Origin: an uncultured Bacteroidales bacterium
GTDB lineage: Bacteria; Bacteroidota; Bacteroidia; Bacteroidales; Muribaculaceae
DNA: 64,000 bases
Assembly: GCA_902792435.1 (NCBI GenBank)
Contig: CADAZN010000003.1
Location: forward strand, 45,717-109,716
Reading direction: 5' to 3'
Numbering within the stretch: the stretch's first letter is position 1; each line of letters begins with the position of its first letter. The notes beneath the pieces were generated by a model. It searched no databases. It was not told where the DNA came from and saw nothing but the letters and a program-made list of their open reading frames with translations. The position numbers were made by a program, and so were the translations under genes. Positions 1 to 8,919 of the stretch are shown here, one piece after another.

Positions 1-2147
1 GCGGCATACGTCTAAAAAATTCCCAATACCATCTAGGTGTATTCGGCATCGTCAAGAGCAACGAAACTGCCTTAGCGGAGATAAAGAACCTTACTCTTGA
101 TAATACCGAAATCACTGGGAAATACTATGTCGGCGGTATTGTGGGAAATAATACTGGGTTCAGGGTATCAAACCAAATTTATATCAATGGGGGCATTGTC
201 ACTAACTGCCATGTCACCAATACTGTAGCCATATATGGTGAAACGTCCTTTGGCGGCATTGTGGGCCGTAACAATAGTGGAGCCGTCACTCATTGCACCA
301 GTGCAGCCTCATTCATATTCGGCACAAGTGATGCCTATCTGGTGTCAATTGGTGGTATAGTTGGAACTAACAGTAGTTACAAAAACAACACAAGTATCGT
401 CAGCCATTGCACCAGTGCTGTCACATTCACATTCGAAACAGGAATCCAAGATATAGATTTAATGAAACTTGGTGGTATAGTTGGAACTAACAGTGATAAT
501 GGTACCAATATAGTTAGCAACTGCTTCGCCATAGGAATCTCCATCACGATTCCCACTACCACCAATGAACAAGGAGGTATTGCTGCCATAGTAGGAAGCA
601 ACGGAGGAACCCTCGACCACAACTATTACTATAATTGTAGTGTAGACGGCGCATCCACCAACATAGGCTATGGCGTTTATTATTTCGACGATGACCTTGA
701 TGATTTTTACTCCTACTTCGGCGATCTCCCCGAGAATGACGGTGCGGTGCCAGGCTATCTCCTGAACCTTGGCAATCATATTACCTCCGATGCCTTGACC
801 CTCACCGTCCCGGCTTGCGGCGAGAGTCCTGAAACGACCTATCACGTGGCTACAAGCGGCGCTACAATAACTCTTGACTACGAATATGCCGACAGTGCGA
901 TTGTCTATTATGTGAACGGCGAAGCCATCGAGGGCAACACCTTCACGATGCCTGCCGAGGATGTGACCGTTAAGGCGGTATGGACCGACTACACCATCCG
1001 CAACGCTAACGACTGGGAGATTTTCTGCGACGCCTTGCAGGACAACGACACCTACGACCGCTTTTTCGGCAAGACGGTGCGGCTCGACGCCGACATCACC
1101 GTGGAGCGCATGGCGGGCAGCAGCTACCATGACTTTAAGGGTACCTTCGACGGACAAGGTCACACGCTGACCGTCAACTACGGCACTGCCGAAAACCCCA
1201 TCGACGAGGAATATGCCGCGCCATTCCGCAACGTGGAGAGTGGCGCTAGCATCCACAGCCTCAATGTGGACGGCCACATCTACACGTCAAACAAATTCGC
1301 CGGCGGCATCGTCGGCAACCAGTACGGCAACGACATCGTCGTGAACAACTGCCGCAGCAGCGTCATCATCCATAGCAGCAAGAACGGCGACGGCACCCAC
1401 GGCGGCATTGTCGCCAATCAACACGGCGGCTCACTGACCGTAAGCGGCTGCGTGTATGACGGCCGTATGCTCACCACCAACGGCACCACCTTGTGCGGCG
1501 GCCTGGTAGGCTGGCGCAGTACCACCTGCACCATCAGCGACTGCCTCTATGCCCCCGCCACCGACGTGACCCTCGCCGCGGGCGAGACCTACATCAATGA
1601 CAGATCCACCCTCTGCCGTAATTACAGCGGCACGCCCACCAACTGCTACTACACCGAGACGCTGGGCGAGGCACAAGGCAAGCAGGCGCGCAGCATCACT
1701 GGTGGCAATGATGTGACGGTGGCGGCAAGCGGCGACAGCACAGTGTATGCAGTGAGCGGCATCACCGCCTACGGCACTGGCCTGATGTACGGTGGAGTGC
1801 TCTACGCTGGTGAGAACGACGTGATGCCATTGACACTGGGCTACACAGGCAGTGGCGTGCTGCAAGGCTTCACGGCGAGCGCCGGCACTCTGGCTGGCAC
1901 CGCCAACCCCTACACACTCACAATGCCTGATGCTGATGTGGTGATATCGGCAAGAGTATCTTCCATGCTTGGCGACGTGAACGGCGACGGCTCGGTGACA
2001 AGTGCCGACGTGACCTGCGTTTACAACTACCTGCTGAACGGCGACACGACTTTCATCGATACCTGCGACGTGAATGGCGATGGCTATATCACGAGCGCGG
2101 ATATTACTGTGATATATAATATACTGCTGGGAAATAAGAAAAAGTAA
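1..2147 (+). CDS. GLUG-repeat adhesin with C-terminal dockerin, 5' end outside window
   Basis: The reading frame is open from the left edge (codon phase begins at base 3) and has no start codon in the window, so this is the C-terminal part of a longer gene. A GTG at 141 is internal, because clear GLUG-type sequence (YYVGGIVGNN) precedes it. Many GLUG motifs (GGIVG with N/G neighbours) fill the first 200 residues and recur around residues 395-520 counted from base 1. Between them lies a Listeria-Bacteroides type beta repeat (YYVNGEAIEG ... MPAEDVTVKAVW). The last 60 residues are a two-repeat dockerin with calcium-loop signatures DVNGDGSVTSAD and DVNGDGYITSAD. GLUG proteins are extracellular adhesins or IgA-peptidase-like surface proteins; the substrate is unknown. 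A strong terminator follows at 2170-2213. Confidence 0.85.
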   Translation, partial: GIRLKNSQYHLGVFGIVKSNETALAEIKNLTLDNTEITGKYYVGGIVGNNTGFRVSNQIYINGGIVTNCHVTNTVAIYGETSFGGIVGRNNSGAVTHCTSAASFIFGTSDAYLVSIGGIVGTNSSYKNNTSIVSHCTSAVTFTFETGIQDIDLMKLGGIVGTNSDNGTNIVSNCFAIGISITIPTTTNEQGGIAAIVGSNGGTLDHNYYYNCSVDGASTNIGYGVYYFDDDLDDFYSYFGDLPENDGAVPGYLLNLGNHITSDALTLTVPACGESPETTYHVATSGATITLDYEYADSAIVYYVNGEAIEGNTFTMPAEDVTVKAVWTDYTIRNANDWEIFCDALQDNDTYDRFFGKTVRLDADITVERMAGSSYHDFKGTFDGQGHTLTVNYGTAENPIDEEYAAPFRNVESGASIHSLNVDGHIYTSNKFAGGIVGNQYGNDIVVNNCRSSVIIHSSKNGDGTHGGIVANQHGGSLTVSGCVYDGRMLTTNGTTLCGGLVGWRSTTCTISDCLYAPATDVTLAAGETYINDRSTLCRNYSGTPTNCYYTETLGEAQGKQARSITGGNDVTVAASGDSTVYAVSGITAYGTGLMYGGVLYAGENDVMPLTLGYTGSGVLQGFTASAGTLAGTANPYTLTMPDADVVISARVSSMLGDVNGDGSVTSADVTCVYNYLLNGDTTFIDTCDVNGDGYITSADITVIYNILLGNKKK

Positions 2148-2169
2148 AACGGCAGCGTCTTTTTAGTTA

Positions 2170-2213
2170 TAAAGCGGTTGGTTTACATTTGCATTGTAAA
2201 TCAACCGCTTTTT
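2170..2213 (+). terminator. Rho-independent terminator of the GLUG/dockerin gene
   Basis: Arms AAAGCGGTTG-G-TTTAC (2171-2186) and GTAAA-T-CAACCGCTTT (2196-2211) form a stem of about 16 bp with one G-U pair and a 9-base loop, followed by a short T run. Confidence 0.85.
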
Positions 2214-2325
2214 CAGATAAAATGCTCACGGTGTTCGGTTTCCACGCTTTGACGAGAAGTACATCAATGAGCTTGAAAAGTGTGAAAACACATCAAGCTT
2301 TAAAGAAAAATGTTGATACAGGTTC
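2214..2325 (+). other. Short intergenic stretch with a possible gene remnant
   Basis: The frame starting near 2227 reads about 30 residues with protein-like composition (FDEKYINELEKCEN) before a stop. There is a stop just upstream, no start codon, and it follows a terminator. It may be the tail of a decayed gene, but nothing identifies the parent family. Confidence 0.2.
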
Positions 2326-2514
2326 TTACTTCTGAACTATGTTCTTGGTCACGATAGGGTTGCCGTTCTCGTCGAGCAAGGGTGTGAGCCCTCCACTGTT
2401 TCCTGCCTGAGCAAACAGATAGTTCACCCCTGTCATAGTGTCAACAATAATAGCGGTGCCTTTGAAAACACCCTCTTCTTCCAACCAAACGAATCGTTTT
2501 GCTTTCTTTGCCAT
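2326..2514 (-). CDS. DUF6440-family small protein
   Basis: A 62-residue protein without signal peptide or membrane segment. The core IIVDTMTGVNYLF followed by GGLTPLLDENGNPI matches the DUF6440 pattern, in which a tryptic-looking N-terminus leads to (V/I)D-x-x-TGV-x-YL and then GG-(L/M)-TPLLD-x-x-G-x-P(V/I). The family is widespread in Firmicutes and Bacteroidetes and often sits near mobile or phage DNA. Its function is unknown. It is isolated here, on the strand opposite to both neighbours, with no clear minus-strand promoter upstream. Confidence 0.75.
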   Translation of the reverse strand: MAKKAKRFVWLEEEGVFKGTAIIVDTMTGVNYLFAQAGNSGGLTPLLDENGNPIVTKNIVQK

Positions 2515-2569
2515 AATATTACAGTTTATTGATTCTTACTTTAAGAAAACGCAATAATCATTTCAATAT

Positions 2570-2600
2570 TTTGACTATTACCATAAATAACTTATCTTTG
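2570..2600 (+). promoter_or_regulatory. Bacteroidetes promoter with no gene directly downstream
   Basis: TTTG at 2570-2573, 19 bp, TATCTTTG at 2593-2600: a full match to the TTTG/TAnnTTTG pattern. The next gene starts 350 bp downstream, beyond a second promoter, so the transcript may be a small RNA or a long leader. Confidence 0.6.
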
Positions 2601-2704
2601 CAAAAACAAAACTTTATCTACACCGATTTAAGTTCAATCCTTCAAGCTACATCTAGCAATACTAGGGGGAAAACGATAAAAAACCCTTGCTGGTCTATTC
2701 TGTG

Positions 2705-2734
2705 TTGATTGGCAATAAACTTTGTTTATCTTTG
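2705..2734 (+). promoter_or_regulatory. Promoter upstream of TonB-C gene
   Basis: TTG at 2705-2707, 19 bp, TATCTTTG at 2727-2734. It lies about 210 bp upstream of the next start codon, giving a long leader that contains the repeat blocks. Confidence 0.55.
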
Positions 2735-2754
2735 CATGTCAAAAAATCATCTGA

Positions 2755-2945
2755 ACACCGATAACTGATTAGAGATGATTGATTAGGGATTAGGGAGCTC
2801 AGAACTGATAACTGACTACTGAAAAAGTCCGAGTCAATTGTCTATAATACTCAAAAGCCGAATGGCTAAGAAAACAACATTTAATGGAAAAATATATTGT
2901 ACTTAATTGTCGTAAAAAAAACTGATAACTGACAACTGATAACTA
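2755..2945. repeat. Degenerate ACTGATAACTGA repeats, two blocks
   Basis: Blocks at 2755-2825 and 2921-2945 are built from variants of CTGATAACTGA/CTGACTACTGA and GATTAGGGATTAG. Related units recur at 13631-13660 and 33958-34006. The second block abuts the start of the TonB-C gene. Confidence 0.7.
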
Positions 2946-2947
2946 TT

Positions 2948-3757
2948 ATGAAACAAGGCAAGAAAATATGTGAGACGCTGAAAGCTATCCGCAGTGAGAT
3001 AGCGAGCGCCAATGAGATAGACTACACCCCCATCAAGTGCACCCACAAGGGAGACTGCGCTGGCACCTGCCCGGCGTGCGAGAGCGAGACGCGGTGGCTG
3101 GAGCGTCAGCTGCGTCTGCGCCATGCCCTGGGCAAGGCGGTGACCATCGCTGGTGTGAGCGTGGCATTGACCGTAGCGGCAAGTGCAGCTACGCCATCGT
3201 CGCTTTCCCCCGACAAGAAGAAGACCAAACACCGCCAGCGAACAAGCAAAGCGAACACAACAAAAGTATATACAACAGTTGGTAATGTTGTTCCAATGAA
3301 GCCTCAGTTGTTGACCACAAGCGACACCACAGCAACAGGTGATGAGGCCAGAAAATTAGAAGCAAGAACTATGGGTGTGGTGTCTCGGTTCATGCCTCAC
3401 CCCGACTCAATCTACACCAAGGTAGAAGTCGAGGCATTTTATCCTGGCGGTGACGAAGCTCTCGACGCTATCATTCGCGATCAGCTCTATATTCCCGACG
3501 AGATTCTCGAGCCCATCAAGGAGGTTGGTGGCACGGTAAAGGCGCGTTGCATTGTCAAAGCTCTTGTGGAGCGCGACGGCACAATCAGCGACGCCGTGAT
3601 TGAGAAGACCACTACCGCAGCCATCTTCGATGAGGAGGCGCTTCGTGTAGTCAAGAACCTACCTCAGTTACACCCTGCCACAATAGAAGATGTGCCTGTT
3701 CGCTCCTGGAAGCTTATCCCAGTAGAGTTCGTATACGACTTCTCGACTTCGAAATGA
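2948..3757 (+). CDS. TonB-C domain protein with N-terminal cysteine cluster
   Basis: A 269-residue protein. The N-terminal 60 residues contain CTHKGDCAGTCPACESE, a four-cysteine pattern seen in short Bacteroidales proteins and possibly metal-binding. A hydrophobic segment at about 65-85 could anchor it in the inner membrane. A low-complexity Lys/Thr-rich linker follows. Residues about 155-268 form a TonB C-terminal (energy transducer) domain: YPGGDEAL, a KARCIVKALVERDGTI strand and the closing PVEFVYDF. TonB-C domains contact outer-membrane receptors, but here no receptor or ExbBD is adjacent, so a role in a specific transporter is not shown. The gene is monocistronic, with a 10-bp tandem repeat straight after its stop and then a bidirectional terminator. 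Confidence 0.75.
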   Translation: MKQGKKICETLKAIRSEIASANEIDYTPIKCTHKGDCAGTCPACESETRWLERQLRLRHALGKAVTIAGVSVALTVAASAATPSSLSPDKKKTKHRQRTSKANTTKVYTTVGNVVPMKPQLLTTSDTTATGDEARKLEARTMGVVSRFMPHPDSIYTKVEVEAFYPGGDEALDAIIRDQLYIPDEILEPIKEVGGTVKARCIVKALVERDGTISDAVIEKTTTAAIFDEEALRVVKNLPQLHPATIEDVPVRSWKLIPVEFVYDFSTSK

Positions 3758-3842
3758 GAGGACAAGAGGACAAGAAGACAAGAAGACAAGAAGACAAGAA
3801 GACAAGAGGACAAGAGGACAAGAGGACAAGAGGACAAGAATA
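3758..3842 (+). repeat. 10-bp tandem repeat GAGGACAAGA after stop codon
   Basis: About eight copies of GAGGACAAGA / AGACAAGAAG start at the base after the TGA of the TonB-C gene and run to just before its terminator. A very similar array follows the GHL10 gene at 12269-12362. Confidence 0.9.
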
Positions 3843-3853
3843 ACATCCATAAT

Positions 3854-3892
3854 AAAAAAGATGCTGTGCGGAATTTGCACAGCATCTTTTTA
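3854..3892. terminator. Bidirectional terminator between convergent genes
   Basis: Arms AAAAGATGCTGTGC and GCACAGCATCTTTT around a 7-base loop, with A and T runs on both sides. It serves the TonB-C gene (+) and the amidase operon (-). Confidence 0.92.
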
Positions 3893-3907
3893 TTTAGTCA
3901 GCAATGA

Positions 3908-6900
3908 TTATTTCTTGATTTTTTTCTTGCTGCCTAGGATAACGTTGTAAACAGCTGTAATATCTACCGAGGTGATTTCACCGTCGCCACTTTGGTCACC
4001 GTTGACCATGCCTTCGGTGTCACCATTGAGGAGGTAGTTGTAGAGGATAGTGATATCCACTGAGTTAACATCACCGTCGCCGTTCACGTCGCCTGGAATA
4101 ACTTGCTGTTCCTCACCAGTCATCACGATATAATCGCTCTTGGCAGGAGTAGTGTGGGTGTTGTTCTCGGTAGGCATTGAAAGGATAGCCAACTTGCCAG
4201 CCGAAACGAACAGGTTACCAGCGTAGTCATAGTTGATTTGGGTAACCAGATTGCCCACACCGTGCTTGTATTCATACTTGTAGGTGAGCGTAGGAACGCC
4301 ATCGCTGCCATATTGAACCTCAAAGAACTTGAGAGTTCCGTCGGGTTGGTTAACAACAAGCTCGGTACCGTCGGCGCTGATAGCACCTGCGCAGTATTGA
4401 GTACCAGTGAGATGCTCGTGGATGGGATTCTCGACGTCACCACTGTTGTAAACAATTTGTCCCTCGGGGTTTACATAGATGATAGAAGGAACGCCTGAAT
4501 TGTTCTGACCAGCGCTGCGGTTCTGAACTACCCAAATGCCACCTTCCTGGCTCTCGCCAACCACTGCTGCATGAGTGCTGATGAGCTTAGCGCCAATGCC
4601 CCACAAGCGTGTTGGTGCTGCATTCCAGCTCTCCATGATTGTGCCATCCTCGTTACCAATGTTATATTGAGAGATGTCGTTGTTAGCATCCTCAAGGTGG
4701 CAATACATGTGAGTGTTGGCACCTGTGCCTGTAACGAATACCGAAGGAGTGGAAGTACACATCATCTGACCAGCGTCGTTGGTGATAGTGCCATCACTAG
4801 CGTGAGAACCAATGAAGAATGGCTCAAGGTCGCCGCTCAATGTCTCGGGATTGAGTTTGAACACACCCGAGCGAGCACCGTCGGCCCAGTTGGCAAGGTA
4901 AACAGTACCATTCTGGTCGATATCCAAGCGGAATGGGTTGCCAAGGGTGTACTCACCGCTGATTGGGCCACCAATCTGCTGCCATTCGGGAGTGTAGGCA
5001 TAGATAGCATTGCTAGTGTTGCTTGAGCCGATGCGGTTAACGAGGTAGAAGCGTCCGAAGTAAGGACTCTCGGGATTGTCGTCAACAGCATTACCAATGC
5101 GGTTGAAGCTGAATTGGTCGGGATCGTTAAGCTTGTTGATGCGTGCGATTGGGTCGCCCACGAGAGTGATCTCCCAATGCATCTTGATGCAACCTTGCTG
5201 GCCTTCGGGAACAGATGGAAGATCGGCTACAGGAATGGTGATTTGGTTGGCACCAACCACAACGTTAGAGAGTGGGAATGTAGCAAGCACCTCGTCGGTG
5301 TCGACATCACGGAAGGTGATGTAACCCTCATTGGCATTGTCGTTAGCCTTGAAAGTGAAGGTGTAGTTGTCGCCCTCAAGGTTGTAGTTCAGGTCGTAGG
5401 CGTAGATACCCTTAACCACTGGCTGCTCAACGCCATCGGTAGCAAATTTCACGATGTTAGCATCACTTCCAGCAAGATAAGCGTGGATGTCCTCACCTAT
5501 CACCTTTGCGCCAGCCCATGCGAAGTCGGCGGTGTTGGCAGTGATAGCCTTAGCTGTGTTGAGATTGGTGTTAACGGTATACACGTATTTAGCATTTGCC
5601 AAGCCATCGTTGATGTCATAAATCTTTATGCCCTTCACGTCGTTCTTGGTTCCGTAAGGAGCAACCAAGAGCTTGTGACCTGCATACTTGAAGATTTGCA
5701 TGCCGTTGCCAAGCAGCTCCTCGTCGGCATTGAACACGTTGCACTCGGGAACGCCACCGTCGGTAGTAACTGGGAACTCATAGAGTTTGCCACACTTCGA
5801 GCCGCCAATGATGAAAGCATGGTCGTTGAATGGCGATACTGCCACCTTGATGGTACCATAGTTATCAACGTTATAGTTGCCAAAGTTGCCCTCAGTAGCC
5901 AATGGGTCACCAAGTTCTACCAGAGTGATAGTGTTATTGGCGTTGGCACGGCTGGTGCTTACTAAATTACCTTCGGAAATCACGAAGAATGCTGGACGCA
6001 CGCCACGGGTATTGGTGCTATTAGTAGCAATAGGAACGCAAACTACAGCCTCCTTGATAGGACCGCTCACTGCGAGACCTAATCCGGCGTCGGCCCTGTA
6101 GAAGTTAGAAGAGTACTGACTCGTGAACCACTCAGTAGGTGCTGCGTCAAAGTCATTCCAATAGTAAGCATACATTGTTCCGCGTGGGTAGCCATCGGTG
6201 TAGTCGTTGTTGAAGCTGGTGCGCACTGCGCTCACACCCACAAGCTTGCGGTCGGCACTCAGTGCGATTGAACCTATCTGGTTGTAGAAGTTAGCCTCGC
6301 TCATGCTGAAGATGCCCTCAGTGCTGAGCTCCTTAACCACCTGCTTGGTGTTGTTGTCAACAAGGTAGAGGTGAGCAAGTTGTCCCTCGTGTGAGAGAAC
6401 GATGGTCGAGTCGCCATACTGCAATGCCTGAGCCACATTGCCCACGATGCCCTCATAGGTAGTTCCCTCGTCCTGAGCAAAAACTATCTCGCCAGGAAGC
6501 TTCAGGTAAGCAGGCTGTACTGGATCGGGATAGTTCTCATAAACTTCCTCCTCGGGAACGTAGTTCTCATTCTCAAGTTTGATAAACGAGTAGCAAGTGT
6601 TGTTGGCAGTAACTGTGGCTGCAATGGGCTCATCAAGCAGTTTGTAGCCCTCGGCAGTAGCCTCCACGGTGTAGTTGCCTGGTTCGAGGTTGAAGAAGGC
6701 GAAGAAGCCGTTCCACTCGTTGTCGACGGTATAGGTTGCAACCTCGGTGCCGTTCTTCTTGAGCACAACTTGTGCGCCATTAAGTGGCAGCCACTGGTCA
6801 TCGGTACCATAGGCATACTTGTAGAGGTTCTCAACAATCTTCTCGTGCATGTCCTTCACGGTACCAGCAATCTCACCCTTGCCGTTGAGGTTGAAGCCCC

Positions 6901-7750
6901 AGTAGGTGGCAACACCGCGAGCCTCGCGGATACCCTCAAGACGGTCGTAGTCGAAGTTCAGAGCGCGGTGACGTGCGGGCTGATAGGTGTGGAAGAAGCC
7001 TTCGAGCAAGTAACCTGGAACACCATGCTTGAGCACGCCCAGATAGCCGCTGTACTGCTTGCCGTTGAGACGTGTAGCAGTGCTGTAGCTGCCATAGAAG
7101 CTGATGTCGCCACGCACGTTCATGTTGGTTACGCTATAGTGGCTCTGTGGCTCTATCTCGCCCATGTGGTGGAATGGCCACACGGTGCGTGCCATGTCGT
7201 CGCTTCCCTCCACACCAGGTCCGTTGTAGCCTGCATCACCTGTAGTGCCAGTGTCGTAGCCACGATACAGGAACAGTGGATAGTTGGTGCTGGTACCATC
7301 GGTTGAGGCGTTAGAGTGAGACGAAATGAACATATCGAAGTTACCCTCTTCTACCTCCTCGCAGATGTCGGCGAGGTTCTTGTTGTAGATGTGGTTGGGG
7401 TCGTAATCGCTGTTGGGAGTGGTGTAAGGCCAGGGGCCATTGGCCTCACGGCTCATAACGATGTTCTCGCTGTGCACGCCCACCGATTTCAGATAATCCT
7501 TAATGGCAAATGCGCGCGGCAGCGTGCCACGTCCTTCATAGAAGCCCAGGGTGTCGGTGTCCATCCATGTGGTACCCTCGGCATTGAGCTGTCCAGTGTT
7601 GGGATGTCCAACGGTGGGCATTGGGCGATCGTTGGCGCCATAGCTGCCATGACCAGGGTTCAAATAAATGCGGAACTCATCGGTTGTCTTTGCCTGTAGT
7701 GAGAAACCAGCTACCGCGGCTGCTGCCAGTAAAAGTATAAATTTCTTCAT
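3908..7750 (-). CDS. Secreted N-acetylmuramoyl-L-alanine amidase (amidase_3) with propeller-like region and dockerin
   Basis: A 1280-residue exported protein; the signal peptide is residues 1-20 (MKKFILLLAAAAVAGFSLQA). Residues about 25-300 are an amidase_3 domain: zinc-ligand motif NPGHG (His34), FYEGRG, SSHSNAS (second His) and GYLLEGFFHT with the catalytic Glu. This family cleaves the amide bond between MurNAc and the stem peptide. Residues about 320-395 resemble a carboxypeptidase-regulatory/PEGA beta domain. The long middle part, with repeated strand-turn motifs, looks like a beta propeller, and part of it is related to the secreted protein at 51331-52989. The C-terminus is a two-repeat dockerin (DVNGDGDVNSVD, GDQSGDGEITSVD). 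It is the second gene of an operon, 14 bp after the propeller gene. The large size is unusual for an amidase. Confidence 0.82.
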   Translation of the reverse strand: MKKFILLLAAAAVAGFSLQAKTTDEFRIYLNPGHGSYGANDRPMPTVGHPNTGQLNAEGTTWMDTDTLGFYEGRGTLPRAFAIKDYLKSVGVHSENIVMSREANGPWPYTTPNSDYDPNHIYNKNLADICEEVEEGNFDMFISSHSNASTDGTSTNYPLFLYRGYDTGTTGDAGYNGPGVEGSDDMARTVWPFHHMGEIEPQSHYSVTNMNVRGDISFYGSYSTATRLNGKQYSGYLGVLKHGVPGYLLEGFFHTYQPARHRALNFDYDRLEGIREARGVATYWGFNLNGKGEIAGTVKDMHEKIVENLYKYAYGTDDQWLPLNGAQVVLKKNGTEVATYTVDNEWNGFFAFFNLEPGNYTVEATAEGYKLLDEPIAATVTANNTCYSFIKLENENYVPEEEVYENYPDPVQPAYLKLPGEIVFAQDEGTTYEGIVGNVAQALQYGDSTIVLSHEGQLAHLYLVDNNTKQVVKELSTEGIFSMSEANFYNQIGSIALSADRKLVGVSAVRTSFNNDYTDGYPRGTMYAYYWNDFDAAPTEWFTSQYSSNFYRADAGLGLAVSGPIKEAVVCVPIATNSTNTRGVRPAFFVISEGNLVSTSRANANNTITLVELGDPLATEGNFGNYNVDNYGTIKVAVSPFNDHAFIIGGSKCGKLYEFPVTTDGGVPECNVFNADEELLGNGMQIFKYAGHKLLVAPYGTKNDVKGIKIYDINDGLANAKYVYTVNTNLNTAKAITANTADFAWAGAKVIGEDIHAYLAGSDANIVKFATDGVEQPVVKGIYAYDLNYNLEGDNYTFTFKANDNANEGYITFRDVDTDEVLATFPLSNVVVGANQITIPVADLPSVPEGQQGCIKMHWEITLVGDPIARINKLNDPDQFSFNRIGNAVDDNPESPYFGRFYLVNRIGSSNTSNAIYAYTPEWQQIGGPISGEYTLGNPFRLDIDQNGTVYLANWADGARSGVFKLNPETLSGDLEPFFIGSHASDGTITNDAGQMMCTSTPSVFVTGTGANTHMYCHLEDANNDISQYNIGNEDGTIMESWNAAPTRLWGIGAKLISTHAAVVGESQEGGIWVVQNRSAGQNNSGVPSIIYVNPEGQIVYNSGDVENPIHEHLTGTQYCAGAISADGTELVVNQPDGTLKFFEVQYGSDGVPTLTYKYEYKHGVGNLVTQINYDYAGNLFVSAGKLAILSMPTENNTHTTPAKSDYIVMTGEEQQVIPGDVNGDGDVNSVDITILYNYLLNGDTEGMVNGDQSGDGEITSVDITAVYNVILGSKKKIKK

Positions 7751-7764
7751 AACGTGGTTCCTCC

Positions 7765-8667
7765 TTATTTAGTAAAGTTAATAATATAAGCCTCGCCTGA
7801 GGGAGTAGAGAACGCAATCTTGCCATCGGCTGGCAGCGGATACATGGCAATCACGTCGTCGCCAGTGAGCACCTGCTTGTCGCCGCTCAGGTCAAGAACC
7901 ACAACCTCGCTCGAGGTGAACACCTCGCCGTTGTCCTTGCAGTCCATAGCCACTACCATGTCATTGCCCATCCATTTGGGAGCGCGGTAGTTGCCAAGGC
8001 TAATCAGGCCACTGCCGTCAAGGTTGCACACATAGGCACCGTTGCCACTGCAGCAAAAGAGCACCTTGCTGGCATCGGGCGACATCGAAGCCCAGATGTA
8101 GCGGTAGCCGCTACCCTTGGGAGCGAGCATCCGCGTCTTGCCATTCTGGGTGATGTACATGTAATAGTCACGTGTCGAGAGCACTGGTGCGTTCACCTGT
8201 GCCTTGCCATTGTCAAGAGCTTTTTTCGACATTTTGCCCTTGTTGACGGCCACTGCGGTGTTTCCGTCAATTGCCACGCCTTGCAGGTCACGGGTGGGTT
8301 TCACGAGCTGTTGCTCGGCACCGGTCAGCAGATTTTTGGTCTTCACGGCCTTCATCTGCAAGTGCTTCTTGTTGGTCGACCTCTCACGATAGACCACTGT
8401 CGTGCCATCGGCCGAGATCTGCGCGTCGTGGCCGGCTCCCTGCGCCCGGGTAACCACCTGAGTGGCGCCAGTTGCCAAGTCCACTTTAGTGAGACCGCAG
8501 TTGTAGTCGGTAGTCACCAGGATGTAGTCACCCTGGGGGCTGATGGCTGCAACTTTATTGGCGGCATTCTCGGGAACGTTCACCTTGTCGATCGAGGTAA
8601 CATTCACGAGTTGCGCCATCCCACTAAAAGACACGCACAATGCTAAAGCAAATAAAACTTTTCTCAT
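7765..8667 (-). CDS. Secreted TolB/PD40-type beta-propeller protein
   Basis: A 300-residue protein with a signal peptide (about residues 1-18, ending SFSGMAQ). It has several WD40-like PD40 units: AISPQGDYILVTT, QISADGTTVVYRE, SMSPDASKVLFCC and PADGKIAFSTPSG, which together suggest a six- or seven-bladed propeller similar to the TolB or DPP-IV N-terminal fold. No catalytic domain follows. It is first in an operon with the amidase_3 gene 14 bp downstream, so it may help recognise or regulate wall-associated substrates; that is inference. Confidence 0.65.
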   Translation of the reverse strand: MRKVLFALALCVSFSGMAQLVNVTSIDKVNVPENAANKVAAISPQGDYILVTTDYNCGLTKVDLATGATQVVTRAQGAGHDAQISADGTTVVYRERSTNKKHLQMKAVKTKNLLTGAEQQLVKPTRDLQGVAIDGNTAVAVNKGKMSKKALDNGKAQVNAPVLSTRDYYMYITQNGKTRMLAPKGSGYRYIWASMSPDASKVLFCCSGNGAYVCNLDGSGLISLGNYRAPKWMGNDMVVAMDCKDNGEVFTSSEVVVLDLSGDKQVLTGDDVIAMYPLPADGKIAFSTPSGEAYIINFTK

Positions 8668-8841
8668 AAATGCTTAGTTTTTTAGTTAGACAAAAAGTTA
8701 ATTATAGTAATGAATTTATCTTTTACTCTGTCAATTATTATAAATCTCAAATTAATTGCCCCAAAATTATTAAAAAATATTGAAACTTCCAAAAAAACTT
8801 TTCAACATCCCAATCTTTATATTACAAATTGTAACCACCTC

Positions 8842-8890
8842 CAAACAAAAAACAGCACTACCCTGCCCTCGCGGGGGCAGAGCAGTGCTC
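8842..8890 (-). terminator. Terminator of the SH3-like gene
   Basis: Read on the minus strand: AGCACT and CTGCCC-type arms (8854-8868 against 8875-8889) fold into a long GC-rich hairpin followed by a T-rich tail (complement of 8842-8853). Confidence 0.85.
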
Positions 8891-8919
8891 AACATCTCAT
8901 CACTTGTTTTCACGCGCGG

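Larger units (their letters stand above)
2601..2947. other. Intergenic region with tandem promoters and short repeats
   Basis: This gap of about 350 bp before the TonB-C gene has no credible ORF. It contains a second promoter (2705-2734), imperfect arms AGGG/CCCT near 2665-2690 that could form a weak hairpin, and two blocks of degenerate ACTGATAACTGA-type repeat (2755-2825 and 2921-2945). The second block ends two bases before the start codon region. Confidence 0.5.

Noticed and set aside
3758-3842. 10-bp repeats and the ORFs on both strands through them (Leu/Ser/Cys-rich peptides)
   Set aside because: The ORFs are products of the simple repeat, overlap the end of the TonB-C gene on the opposite strand and lack start signals. 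The period is far too short for CRISPR.
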